The notes under the pieces: model-generated
The model's database searches: none
The model's input: only the letters and a program-made list of their open reading frames with translations
Told to the model about the DNA's origin: nothing
Assembly (NCBI RefSeq): GCF_004001065.1
Contig: NZ_BIML01000004.1
Span: 1-64,000, forward strand
Direction of reading: 5' to 3'
DNA length: 64,000 bases
Origin: Paenibacillus xylaniclasticus
GTDB lineage: Bacteria; Bacillota; Bacilli; Paenibacillales; Paenibacillaceae
Part shown: piece after piece, positions 25,014 through 33,656 of the stretch
How the letters are laid out: every line of letters starts with the position of its first letter
How positions within the stretch are numbered: position 1 is the stretch's first letter
Position numbers and translations under genes: made by a program

Positions 25014-26189
25014 ATGTATACGCTATGGACGGCTGCAAAGTATCAACTATTAACGTTCTTTCGGATGAAAAACGTCATACTGATTATGTTCGGGCTGCCG
25101 CTGCTTATCATATTTCTACTTGGAAGCACGTTCGGTGGGCAGATGGAGCCTGCTAAAGTTGCTCTTTATATAGGCGATAAAGGGACAATGAACGGGGCGA
25201 TAGACGCCTTTTGGCATTCGGATCAAATAAAACCTTATGCAGAAGTGCGGTTGACTAAGTCGGCTGACGATGTAAAGCTGCTCGTTGAGAAAGGGAACGC
25301 AGACTTCGGCGTTATCGTTCCGGATGACTTTTCCTCCCGAGTCGCTGAAGGTCTACCGACACAATGGGAGCTCATGGAAGGTCACGATGTGGAACGGAAT
25401 ATTGCGGCAAGAGCGGTGGCAGAACGATTTCTGTCCGAAGCGAACCTGCAGCAAGCCGCGGCTATGGCTGGCTTTGACAGTGTAGGAGTGAATGCCCTGC
25501 AGACAGAAGGTGAATTTGATGGAGGCAATACAGAACCATCTGTTGTGGTTGGAACGCTTGGCGCGGGTGCGAATCATGAATTTGGCTCCGTATCGGCCAT
25601 GCAATATTACGCGGCGTCGAATCTGATTTTATTCCTGTTGCTGGTCGGAATGACCGGGATGTCGTCTTTGCTGGCGGAGAAGAACAGTAATACGCTACAA
25701 CGTATCTACTCGCAACCGGTTTCATTTAAGCTCGTTGTGTATGGCAAGCTGGGTGGTGTACTTTGCTTAGGTCTATTATTGTCTGTCTTTATAATTGCCT
25801 TCACTTCGCAAGTCTATGATTTAGATTGGGGCAACCGACTTGATCTTGTTGTATTGGTATGTTTACTAATTGTACTAGCTGGGATAGGACTGTCAGTCGT
25901 CATCGCATCACTAACAAAGACGTCCAAATCGTTCCAGTCGATCTATCAAGTCATATCGTTCGTCGCTTTGTTCTTAAGCGGCGGGATGGTAGCGAATTTA
26001 GGTGGAACGCTCGGCGACATCGGGAAGTTCACACTTAATTATTGGGCGACGAAAGGGCTGAGAGAAGTCATGAATGGAGTGAGCGGAACACAGTTGTGGG
26101 AACCGGTCGGCATTTTGGCCGCTGCAGCAATTGGATTAATCGTATTAGGCGCTATGCGCTTGTCAAAGGTGGTGAAACAGCATGCCTAG
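25014..26189 (+). CDS. ABC-2 type permease (LnrM-like)
   Basis: 391 residues. One N-terminal membrane segment (about 21-40) is followed by a 180-residue extracellular domain and then about five membrane segments (about 203-390), the ABC-2 plan of DrrB/YhgE-type exporters. AAAGGAGTGAG precedes ATG 25014. It overlaps the next permease by 8 bases (26182-26189). With the ATPase it forms the exporter together with the following gene, each contributing half of the channel. Confidence 0.9.
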   Translation: MYTLWTAAKYQLLTFFRMKNVILIMFGLPLLIIFLLGSTFGGQMEPAKVALYIGDKGTMNGAIDAFWHSDQIKPYAEVRLTKSADDVKLLVEKGNADFGVIVPDDFSSRVAEGLPTQWELMEGHDVERNIAARAVAERFLSEANLQQAAAMAGFDSVGVNALQTEGEFDGGNTEPSVVVGTLGAGANHEFGSVSAMQYYAASNLILFLLLVGMTGMSSLLAEKNSNTLQRIYSQPVSFKLVVYGKLGGVLCLGLLLSVFIIAFTSQVYDLDWGNRLDLVVLVCLLIVLAGIGLSVVIASLTKTSKSFQSIYQVISFVALFLSGGMVANLGGTLGDIGKFTLNYWATKGLREVMNGVSGTQLWEPVGILAAAAIGLIVLGAMRLSKVVKQHA

Positions 26190-27333
26190 CTTCGTCATCG
26201 CCTTGATGCTTGTCAAAAGAATGTTTGCAACCCGGCGCGATGTTATTACAGGTCTCATCCTTCCTGCCGTCGTGCTTGCTGTTATCGTCGGGGTGTTTGC
26301 TTCCCAAATGAATGAGAAAGCGCATATTAAAGTATTGAATGGTGACACAGGTGCATATGGTCAACATTTGGTTTCGATGCTAGAGAAAGAGTCCCGTTAC
26401 GAAATTGAAGTTTATAAGAACGGAACAGAAGAGCAGCTGAAGCAGATGGTTCAAGATGGGGATGCCGACGCTTCAGTCATCATTCCAGCTTCTTTCTCTT
26501 CATCGCTTCTAGCTGGCAACAATCCTCAGATTATCATGTACCGTATGAATGAGCAGCTGTGGAATGCTTCGCTGCTGCTGACGCTTCAAGCGGAGACGGA
26601 TCGGATGCAGCACGCGGCACAGCTTCTTGCAGGAAGCGGCTCGCTTAATGAAGTGAATTTTGCGAAGTTGCTTGAACAGGATCAGAAGCAGCTGATTACG
26701 TCCACGAAATCCGATTCGAAGCTTGGAAGTACGATCTCGCAGCCGATGGTGATCGGACTGATGCTTATGTTCGTGCTGCTGCTAGTAACCAGATCAATCA
26801 CGCTAATTCTTGAAGACCGCGAACAGCGTACGATGGCGCGGATGTTCACGGCGCCTGTGAGAGCTTACCAAATTGCTCTTGGCAATTTCTTGGGCAGCTT
26901 CTTAGTCGGGACGATTCAAGTAGCGATTATGGTTGCGCTGTCCTGTTATGTATTTGGTTACGATCCAGGCTTCGCTCCGTTGGAGCTGTTCGTGCTGCTT
27001 GAATGCTTCCTGCTCGCAGCAGTCGGCTTATCTTCGGCTTTCGCCGGGCTTGTTCGCAACGGTATGCAGATGGGTCAAATTAGCGCGATCATTATTACGC
27101 CGACTTGTATGCTGAGTGGCTGCTTTTGGCCGATTTCGATGATGCCGGAGTATATGCAGAAGCTTGCCAATTTAGTTCCACAGAAGTGGGTGCTTGAAGC
27201 AGCGGATCGGTTGTCCGCTGGGGGAGGCGCTTCCGACATCGCGATTCCGCTTGCCGTCATTCTTCTTTTCGCGCTCGTGCTGCTCGCATTCGGTGCAGCC
27301 GTGCTTCGCCCGAATCGGAAGGCTGTTAGCTAG
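26182..27333 (+). CDS. ABC-2 type permease (LnrN-like)
   Basis: 383 residues with the same plan as its neighbour: an N-terminal membrane segment (about 23-42), an extracellular domain (about 45-185), then about five membrane segments ending near 375. The sequence DREQRTMARMFTAPV in the cytoplasmic loop is the ABC-2 coupling region, and PTCMLSGCFWP lies before a late helix. It shares low but visible similarity with the preceding permease, so the two probably pair as a heterodimer. Last gene of the operon, followed by a hairpin terminator. Confidence 0.9.
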   Translation: MPSFVIALMLVKRMFATRRDVITGLILPAVVLAVIVGVFASQMNEKAHIKVLNGDTGAYGQHLVSMLEKESRYEIEVYKNGTEEQLKQMVQDGDADASVIIPASFSSSLLAGNNPQIIMYRMNEQLWNASLLLTLQAETDRMQHAAQLLAGSGSLNEVNFAKLLEQDQKQLITSTKSDSKLGSTISQPMVIGLMLMFVLLLVTRSITLILEDREQRTMARMFTAPVRAYQIALGNFLGSFLVGTIQVAIMVALSCYVFGYDPGFAPLELFVLLECFLLAAVGLSSAFAGLVRNGMQMGQISAIIITPTCMLSGCFWPISMMPEYMQKLANLVPQKWVLEAADRLSAGGGASDIAIPLAVILLFALVLLAFGAAVLRPNRKAVS

Positions 27334-27350
27334 ATAAGATTGTCCAACAA

Positions 27351-27391
27351 GAGGCGCAACGCCAAGCTTCGGCTGGTTGCGCCTCATTCTT
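27351..27391 (+). terminator. rho-independent terminator
   Basis: GAGGCGCAAC (27351-27360) pairs with GTTGCGCCTC (27376-27385), with CAGC-type pairs around a TTCG tetraloop; the tail is ATTCTTG. It ends the ABC operon. Confidence 0.75.
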
Positions 27392-27708
27392 GTGCTCCGA
27401 TTGAAAGGGCATTACTGTGCGTTGCAGAGCGGACGCGCAGAGCAAGATCTTTTTTCGCGGAATATGGATATTGAACGGGGTACTGTGAATAGGATGACAA
27501 TACCCCTCTTCTTTAACAGGAACACAACCAGCCAGTGCTGGCGGTCGATTGTCTAACGGCCGGGACAAATCGGGCGCTCCAGCGTTCAAAAATAGTCCAT
27601 AATCCAAGTTGCCAGAACATATGATGAAGTATAAACTAGATATAAGAAGCAATTGTCAGAACATTTTGAAAACTGACGGATTACTACCGAAGTAAGGGAG
27701 GGATTGCC
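27392..27708. other. intergenic stretch, nothing recognised
   Basis: About 317 bases between the exporter terminator and the gene at 27709. No convincing ORF, RNA or repeat was seen. A GGGAGGGATTGCC ribosome binding site at its end serves the next gene. Confidence 0.5.
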
Positions 27709-28305
27709 GTGAATAAGAGCCACGAAGTTGAATATTGTAATTTGGAGCTGCGATTCGACCGCCGGCAAATCCAAAATCTCATTCGGGATCTTATCCAGGA
27801 AGGCTATTCATTGTATTGGAGCGAGACGGAGTATCAATTTCTGATTTCGATCCGAACCGGACGTAAGCTCGTTAAGCTTCGGTTCCAGCGCATCAAGCAG
27901 CGTTACAAAATCGTCGGGGACTATTTGATCAAAGATGAAAAGCTGTCGGAGTTAATCGAGAAGCTGATTAATGACACAAGGGGTCACGCCGTCGTCAAGC
28001 GAATCAAAGATCGGCAAATCGTGATTGAAAACATTATGTTCGGTGAAATTATACGTTTAGTGGAGGTGTCCGGCATGGAACATCGGATTATTTATCAAAA
28101 AAAACCGTTTGTTACGATCGAAGAGATGATTCAGGCGTTCCAATCGAAAAGAGCGGAGGAACGTGCGGCCGTTCTACGCTATGAGCTCGACTATGAGCTG
28201 TCGGTACTGTACGAAGCGTTATCGAACCATGATGAGGAAACGATTCAGGCTTCTAAGGAAAGACTGATCGGATTAAGAGCCGAAATGCTGCAGCTGGAGC
28301 TATAA
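27709..28305 (+). CDS. conserved hypothetical protein, unknown function
   Basis: 198 residues, soluble, highly charged. The start is GTG 27709, with AAGGGAGGG about 7 bases upstream. The N-terminal 130 residues look like a mixed alpha/beta domain (LELRFDRRQIQNLIRDLIQE, then LYWSETEYQFLI and LRFQRIKQRYKIVGDYL). The C-terminal 60 residues form a long helix with heptad-like leucines (RAEERAAVLRYELDYELSVL), probably a coiled coil. No family recognised. It stands alone between two terminators. Confidence 0.6.
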   Translation: MNKSHEVEYCNLELRFDRRQIQNLIRDLIQEGYSLYWSETEYQFLISIRTGRKLVKLRFQRIKQRYKIVGDYLIKDEKLSELIEKLINDTRGHAVVKRIKDRQIVIENIMFGEIIRLVEVSGMEHRIIYQKKPFVTIEEMIQAFQSKRAEERAAVLRYELDYELSVLYEALSNHDEETIQASKERLIGLRAEMLQLEL

Positions 28306-28370
28306 ATAGATAACCGTCTAATATTCAAACAATAAAGGTGTATAGACAATGCGAATGTGCAAAATGTGAA

Positions 28371-28411
28371 GCGGGATTGGCACCTCTTGCGAGGACCAAT
28401 CCCGTTTGTTC
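28371..28411 (+). terminator. rho-independent terminator
   Basis: CGGGATTGG (28372-28380) pairs with CCAATCCCG, and CCTC pairs with GAGG inside around TTGC. The tail is TTTGTT. Confidence 0.8.
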
Positions 28412-28567
28412 ATGTATAAGTTATAACGTTTGCTTAATAGTATAATTAGAAAATGTAATGGAATGCTGCTTTTTTTTCCTTACCGCTAGTTTTCATCGGC
28501 GAGCAAAACGAGTACAATAAGAGGTATTGTGAACCACACTATGAGAGAAAAAGGATGGAAGAAACAT

Positions 28568-29980
28568 ATGTCTAAACAGCAAATTGGCGTTATCGGCCTT
28601 GCCGTCATGGGTAAAAACTTGGCTCTTAACATTGAGAGCAGAGGCTTTACGGTATCGGTGTACAACCGTTCCCGTGAGAAAACGGACGATCTGATGAAAG
28701 AAGCAGCGGGCAAAAACCTTGTACCGACGTATTCGATCGAAGAGTTCGTGGCATCGCTCGAAGTCCCGCGCAAAATTCTGATCATGGTACAAGCAGGTGC
28801 AGGTACTGATGCAACGATCAATTCGCTTGTACCGCATCTGTCGGAAGGCGACATCATTATCGACGGCGGCAACGCGTATTTCCCTGATACACAGCGCCGC
28901 AGCAAAGAGCTCGAAGCCAAAGGCTTCCGCTTCATCGGTACGGGCGTATCCGGCGGTGAAGAAGGCGCGCTGAAAGGCCCGGCTATCATGCCAGGCGGAC
29001 AAGAATCGGCATACAAGCTTGTTGAACCGATCCTGACGGCCATCTCGGCTAAAGTGGACGGCGATCCATGCTGCACATACATCGGTCCTGACGGTGCTGG
29101 CCATTATGTCAAAATGGTACATAACGGTATCGAATACGGTGATATGCAATTGATTTGCGAAGCATACAACCTGCTCCAATCGGTGCTTGGTCTGGATGCG
29201 AAAGAGCTTCACGAAATTTTCACGGAGTGGAATAAAGGAGAGCTGGACAGCTACCTTATCGAAATTACGGCTGACATCTTCTCGAAATATGATCCTGAGA
29301 CAGGCAAACCGATGGTTGACGTCATTCTTGATTCTGCCGGCCAAAAAGGTACGGGCAAATGGACGAGCCAAAGCTCGCTTGATCTCGGCGTTCCGCTGTC
29401 GATCATTACGGAATCCGTATTTGCACGCTTCCTCTCGGCAATGAAAGAAGAGCGCGTAGCTGCAAGCAAGCTGCTCAAAGGACCTAAGACTGCTCCATTC
29501 CAAGGTGATAAAGCAGCATTCATCGAGTCCGTTCGCAAAGCGCTGTTCGCAAGTAAAATTTGCTCCTACGCGCAAGGCTTCGCGCAAATGCGCGCAGCAT
29601 CGGACGAGTATGGGTGGAACCTCCGTTACGGCGATATCGCTATGATCTTCCGCGGCGGCTGCATTATTCGTGCACGCTTCCTGCAGAACATCAAGGATGC
29701 TTACGACCGCGATCCAGCACTGAGCAACCTGCTGCTCGATCCTTACTTCAAAGAGATCGTGGAGTCCTATCAAGGCGCATGGCGTGAAGTTGTTGCAACA
29801 GCTGTCGCACATGGTATTCCAGTGCCTTCGTTCGCGAGCGCAATCGCATACTTCGACAGCTACCGTACGGAGCGTCTGCCAGCGAACCTGCTGCAAGCGC
29901 AGCGTGACTACTTTGGTGCTCATACGTTCAAACGTGTGGATAAAGAAGGCACGTTCCACCACAACTGGATGGGCAACTAA
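28568..29980 (+). CDS. gndA: 6-phosphogluconate dehydrogenase, decarboxylating
   Basis: 470 residues from ATG 28568 ([19 protein letters not shown]), the family start. The frame is open upstream to 28529, but that adds an unlikely Lys-rich tail. The enzyme oxidises 6-phosphogluconate to ribulose 5-phosphate and CO2 with NADP+, in the pentose phosphate pathway. Visible are the Rossmann motif [46 protein letters not shown] (substrate Lys and Asn) and the C-terminal tail with FHHNW. Codon use is strongly biased, suggesting high expression. Single gene. Confidence 0.97.
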   Translation: MSKQQIGVIGLAVMGKNLALNIESRGFTVSVYNRSREKTDDLMKEAAGKNLVPTYSIEEFVASLEVPRKILIMVQAGAGTDATINSLVPHLSEGDIIIDGGNAYFPDTQRRSKELEAKGFRFIGTGVSGGEEGALKGPAIMPGGQESAYKLVEPILTAISAKVDGDPCCTYIGPDGAGHYVKMVHNGIEYGDMQLICEAYNLLQSVLGLDAKELHEIFTEWNKGELDSYLIEITADIFSKYDPETGKPMVDVILDSAGQKGTGKWTSQSSLDLGVPLSIITESVFARFLSAMKEERVAASKLLKGPKTAPFQGDKAAFIESVRKALFASKICSYAQGFAQMRAASDEYGWNLRYGDIAMIFRGGCIIRARFLQNIKDAYDRDPALSNLLLDPYFKEIVESYQGAWREVVATAVAHGIPVPSFASAIAYFDSYRTERLPANLLQAQRDYFGAHTFKRVDKEGTFHHNWMGN

Positions 29981-30008
29981 TCGCCTACTTGGATAAGGTT
30001 GTCCCTAA

Positions 30009-30311
30009 TTACAGGGAGACAATCCCATCCACTGCATCCTTTAGCCAACGGCGAAGACGGTCGATCTCGTAATCTCCGTGCTTGCGCTGAATAAGGCTCA
30101 TCGATGCTTCGGCGAATGAATGAAACATTTTGAGCAAATGTGGCTGCGACAGATCCAGCAATTTCGGATCTTCGTCAGCCACTTTCTTTTTTATATATTC
30201 GAGAATCCAGATGACATCCTCTCGGCAAAGCGGATAGCTGTTATCAAGCAGCCGATTGACACGAATTGCAGCAATGCTGCTTGCCTTATTCGGGGGTGGA
30301 TTACTCGTCAT
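30009..30311 (-). CDS. conserved hypothetical protein
   Basis: 100 residues, soluble and helical, with no membrane segment. AAAGGAGATG precedes ATG 30311 on the minus strand. Segments VNRLLDNSYPLCREDVIWIL, then FHSFAEASMSLIQRKHGDYEIDRLRRWL suggest a small helical bundle. No family recognised. It is convergent with gndA, which ends 28 bases away, and divergent from aroK. Confidence 0.6.
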   Translation of the reverse strand: MTSNPPPNKASSIAAIRVNRLLDNSYPLCREDVIWILEYIKKKVADEDPKLLDLSQPHLLKMFHSFAEASMSLIQRKHGDYEIDRLRRWLKDAVDGIVSL

Positions 30312-30433
30312 CGGTATTCATCTCCTTTCATACGTAAGGCATTACTATCATCCTTACGGCAAATGAAAGATTTTTATACCCGGCCATACATAAAAAATGG
30401 TATGATAAGGCGGAATGCTAAAGGAGGATTCTT

Positions 30434-31003
30434 ATGATTGAACGACCTAATCCTCGTACGGATGCTGCGAAGCCAGAGATGGTTAATAAGATCGTTCTGG
30501 TCGGATTTATGGGCACCGGCAAATCGACTGTTTCGAAGCTTCTTGCTGAGCGGCTTGGCTGGCGAAGAGTCGATTCGGATGAGGAGATTGTGCAGCGTAC
30601 CGGTAAATCGATACCTGAGCTGTTCGAAGAAGGCGGAGAGCAGCATTTCCGCGATATGGAGACGGAAACGCTGAACGCTTTGATGGCTTCGAATGAGCCT
30701 GCTGTTATCGCGACTGGAGGCGGCGCCGTCCTAAGGGAAGGCAACCGTGCTGTCATGCTCAAGCATTCATTCGTCGTCGCTTTGAAAGCAGATGTAGAGC
30801 ATATTATTTCTCGCGTAGGGAACGATTCGGGCAGACCGCTGCTTCAAGGAGATGCTGCAGCGAATGTTCGCCGTCTGCTCGAGGAGCGGAGAACAGCTTA
30901 TGATTTTGCACCTTTTATTGTTGATACGACCGGGCTGACACCGGAGGCTGTATGTGAGGCCATCGTGCAGCAATGGAATGTCATCTATCCATCACAATTT
31001 TAA
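30434..31003 (+). CDS. aroK: shikimate kinase
   Basis: 189 residues. The enzyme phosphorylates shikimate with ATP in the chorismate pathway. Walker A is GFMGTGKST (about 24-32), followed by DSDEEI, which binds metal and shikimate. FRDMETETL is the shikimate-binding region with its Arg, then ATGGGAVLR, then GRPLL in the lid. A 17-residue polar extension precedes the domain. AAAGGAGG lies 9 bases before ATG 30434. The EPSP synthase gene follows after 19 bases, so steps 5 and 6 of the pathway are cotranscribed. Confidence 0.95.
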   Translation: MIERPNPRTDAAKPEMVNKIVLVGFMGTGKSTVSKLLAERLGWRRVDSDEEIVQRTGKSIPELFEEGGEQHFRDMETETLNALMASNEPAVIATGGGAVLREGNRAVMLKHSFVVALKADVEHIISRVGNDSGRPLLQGDAAANVRRLLEERRTAYDFAPFIVDTTGLTPEAVCEAIVQQWNVIYPSQF

Positions 31004-31022
31004 TAAAGGAGATTCGACGATT

Positions 31023-32315
31023 ATGGACGTTATCGTAACGCCTACACCGAAGCTTCAGGGCGATATTCAAGCGCTCTCTTCCAAAAACTATACGACTCGT
31101 TATTTGCTGGTCGCAGCACTGGCTGAAGGGACAAGCACCGTTTATTATCCTGCACACAGCGAGGACAGCGATGCTATGCGCCGTTGTATTCGCGATCTCG
31201 GAGCTGTAATCGAAGAGGATGAGGAGAAAATCGTCATTACAGGCTTCGGAAGCCGTCCAAGCAACGTGAAGGAGCTTGACGTCGGCAATGCCGGCGCCGT
31301 GCTTCGTTTCCTGATGGCTATCGCTTCGCTCAGCCCGGAAGTAACATTTATTAACCGGTACCCGGATTCGCTCGGTAAGCGTCCGCATGACGACTTGATC
31401 GACTCGCTGCAGCAGCTCGGAGCAAAGATCGAGCACCGCGAAGGGAAGCTGCCGATTACGATTCGCGGCGGCAATTTGAAGGGCGGTAAAATTACGGTAT
31501 CCGGCAACATCAGCTCACAGTTTCTTAGCGCGCTTCTGTTCCTGACGCCGCTGCTCGAGGAAGACAGTGAGATCGAGGTTTTACATGATTTGAAGTCGAA
31601 GATTGTAATCGGCCAAACACTCGAGGTTATCGAACAGGCCGGCGTAGTCATTCATGCCAGCGAAGATTTGATGCACTATCGCATTCCTGGCCGTCAGAAG
31701 TATAAGGCCCAAACGTACCGCGTTCAAGGCGATTATCCAGGCTCAGCTGCGGTGCTCGCTGCAGCGGCGGTAACGGAATCGGACGTTACGCTTCGCGGGT
31801 TGTCCGAGACGAGCAAGCAGGGTGAGCGTGCAATCGTCGATGTGCTCCGAATGATGAACGTGCCGCTGACGCACGAGAATTCTGTTGTCCGCGTTCAAGG
31901 CAATAAACAGCTGAAAGCGGTAGAGTTCGACGGTGATGCGGCGACGGATGCGGTGCTGGCGATGGTAGCGGCATCTGTATTCGCTGATGGAACTTCTCGT
32001 TTCTACAATGTAGAAAATCTGCGTTACAAAGAGTGCGACCGTATTACCGACTATTTGAACGAGCTGCGCAAGGCCGGCGCAAACGTGGAAGAGCGTCAAA
32101 GTGAAATTATCGTTCATGGCCGTCCGGAAGGCGTTGAGGGCGGTGTTGAGATTGACGCACATTACGATCACCGCGTTATTATGGCGCTAACGGTTGTCGG
32201 ATTACGCTCGAAGCTGCCGATTCGGATTAAGGATGCGCACCATGTTGCGAAATCGTACCCGATCTACTTCGACCACCTGAAGGCACTTGGAGCGCAAGTA
32301 GAATGGGTGGAGTAG
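31023..32315 (+). CDS. aroA: EPSP synthase, divergent type
   Basis: 430 residues from ATG 31023 (AAAGGAG upstream); the longer frame overlaps aroK and is not used. The enzyme joins shikimate 3-phosphate and PEP. The substrate residues are recognisable but in diverged surroundings. The usual PGDKSxSHR reads SSKNYTTR (Lys and Arg kept), GNxGTxxR reads GNAGAVLR, and SLxxRPM reads SLGKRPHD. The SAQ motif reads SSQ, RxKExDR is RYKECDR, and HRM is HRVIM. The Thr and Pro of the PEP-loop motif are replaced by Ala and Phe. It pairs with aroK in an operon. Confidence 0.88.
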   Translation: MDVIVTPTPKLQGDIQALSSKNYTTRYLLVAALAEGTSTVYYPAHSEDSDAMRRCIRDLGAVIEEDEEKIVITGFGSRPSNVKELDVGNAGAVLRFLMAIASLSPEVTFINRYPDSLGKRPHDDLIDSLQQLGAKIEHREGKLPITIRGGNLKGGKITVSGNISSQFLSALLFLTPLLEEDSEIEVLHDLKSKIVIGQTLEVIEQAGVVIHASEDLMHYRIPGRQKYKAQTYRVQGDYPGSAAVLAAAAVTESDVTLRGLSETSKQGERAIVDVLRMMNVPLTHENSVVRVQGNKQLKAVEFDGDAATDAVLAMVAASVFADGTSRFYNVENLRYKECDRITDYLNELRKAGANVEERQSEIIVHGRPEGVEGGVEIDAHYDHRVIMALTVVGLRSKLPIRIKDAHHVAKSYPIYFDHLKALGAQVEWVE

Positions 32316-32442
32316 AAGCATTGCTCCCGATGTCATAATCGTTCGTATAGGATACCGTTCATACGGAGGAATATAAACTAATCCCATGTGGACGGCGAAC
32401 AGCCGTCCTTCGTGGCATTCTAAGATCAGGGAGGAAATATTA

Positions 32443-32877
32443 TTGGCATATACGCATCCGACTAGAGATCAGATTCGCGAACTGCTAGAGCGCTCGAACA
32501 CCATTGCGGTCGTCGGCTTGTCCGATAAACCGGACCGTACGTCCTATATGGTATCCGAGGCGATGCAGGCAAAAGGCTACCGTATTATTCCGGTTAATCC
32601 GAATGCAGAGACGATATTGGGAGAGAAGAGCTACGCTTCCCTAAAGGATATTCCAGAGTCCGTTGATATCGTAAACGTATTCCGCAGAAGCGAGCATACG
32701 CCTCCGGTTGCGGAGGAAGCGGTAGCGATCGGCGCCAAAGCGATATGGCTGCAGCTTGGTATCGCGAATGAAGAAGCGGCTCAAATCGCGGAGAAGGGCG
32801 GACTTTTCGTTGTCATGGACCGCTGTATCAAGGTCGAGGACTCGATATTACTGCCTGGAGGAAAATCTAAAAGTTGA
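32443..32877 (+). CDS. CoA-binding domain protein (YccU-like)
   Basis: 144 residues from TTG 32443, with GGGAGG 9 bases upstream; the open frame back to 32386 has no ribosome binding site. The whole protein is one CoA-binding Rossmann domain: IAVVGLSDKPDRTSYMVSEAMQ, then YRIIPVNPN, then GEKSYASLKDIPESVDIVNVF and KAIWLQLGI, ending VMDRCIKVE. Such stand-alone domains resemble the N-terminal part of succinyl-CoA synthetase alpha and have no known reaction. The position downstream of aroA suggests cotranscription but no shared pathway. Confidence 0.88.
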   Translation: MAYTHPTRDQIRELLERSNTIAVVGLSDKPDRTSYMVSEAMQAKGYRIIPVNPNAETILGEKSYASLKDIPESVDIVNVFRRSEHTPPVAEEAVAIGAKAIWLQLGIANEEAAQIAEKGGLFVVMDRCIKVEDSILLPGGKSKS

Positions 32878-32963
32878 AGGGATAAAATGAAGAGTCGTCT
32901 CCCACAATAAGAGGGGGTTCCAATCGGATACCGAAATTTAATTGCAATGGAGGACGACTACGA

Positions 32964-33539
32964 ATGTATGCCAATCAACAAGGCTCGCAGTTCCAAACGA
33001 ATGTACACCAGCCATTCCAATCAAGCGGCGGATATGTCCAATCTCATTATCAAGGCCAGTTGAGTCAGCCGAGCTTCGGACAGGGGGGGATCATTCCATC
33101 ACCTCATCCGTTCGCCTCGCAGGCGAGCCACACGTATTCAACTACACCATCGGGCTATCAGAATATTACGCCGACATCGCCGTCACTTGGACCAGTTATT
33201 TCGCGTTACGGCTATCAAGCAGGTCCTGATCTGCATCAGCCGCTGCACAGCTATACACCAGTGAATAGCCCGATTCATTCGAGCTCGTCTATCTCGCAAA
33301 GCTATCCGAATCAGCCGGTTATTTCGCGCTATGGCTATCAAGCAGGTCCTGATACTCGCAGTCCTGTCAACGCTGTTTTTCAACAGCAAGGCTATAATGC
33401 GTTCCAGCATCAGCCGCTGCACACAACAAGCTACGGCTCACAGACGAGTCAACATCCGGTATATCAAGCGACCCATGCTTATGAGCAAGCGGGGCCTGTC
33501 ATCCAGCATTATGGCGGCTACGAGTCGAATTACAGGTAA
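32964..33539 (+). CDS. Tyr/Gln/His/Pro-rich repeat protein, coat-like
   Basis: 191 residues, low complexity, no membrane segment or signal peptide. VISRYGYQAGPD occurs twice (39-bp copies at 33192 and 33315, 123 bp apart), a third related form ends the protein (GPVIQHYGGYES), and HQPLH recurs with an identical 16-base stretch at 33234 and 33408. GGAGG lies about 10 bases before ATG 32964. Composition rich in Tyr, Gln, His, Ser and Pro is typical of spore coat or exosporium proteins, and I suggest that role by composition only. Function unproven. Confidence 0.6.
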   Translation: MYANQQGSQFQTNVHQPFQSSGGYVQSHYQGQLSQPSFGQGGIIPSPHPFASQASHTYSTTPSGYQNITPTSPSLGPVISRYGYQAGPDLHQPLHSYTPVNSPIHSSSSISQSYPNQPVISRYGYQAGPDTRSPVNAVFQQQGYNAFQHQPLHTTSYGSQTSQHPVYQATHAYEQAGPVIQHYGGYESNYR

Positions 33540-33547
33540 CAATTTGA

Positions 33548-33580
33548 AGGGCTGTTTCCGGCTAGGCTGGAAGCAGCCCT
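33548..33580 (+). terminator. candidate terminator
   Basis: AGGGCTG (33548-33554) pairs with CAGCCCT (33574-33580), with TTCC/GGAA inside. The T-run is poor. Confidence 0.45.
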
Positions 33581-33656
33581 CATTATGCATTCATTTTGAC
33601 AAATGGGTGTTGAGCGTTTACGATCTTAATAGTTAACGAGAGGAGGAAGCACCTTC

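Noticed and set aside
28421-28434. possible cre site before gndA (TTATAACGTTTGCT)
   Set aside because: 12 of 14 match, but the first-arm G is missing and the position relative to the promoter is unclear; too weak to list.
28493-29962. 489-codon open frame on the minus strand across gndA
   Set aside because: It lies antisense to a clear 6-phosphogluconate dehydrogenase with strong codon bias; the composition (Cys/Arg/His/Phe-rich) is that of a shadow frame, and no ribosome binding site was seen.
30954-31022. upstream extension of aroA
   Set aside because: The frame is open into aroK, but the AAAGGAG site and the family start point to ATG 31023.
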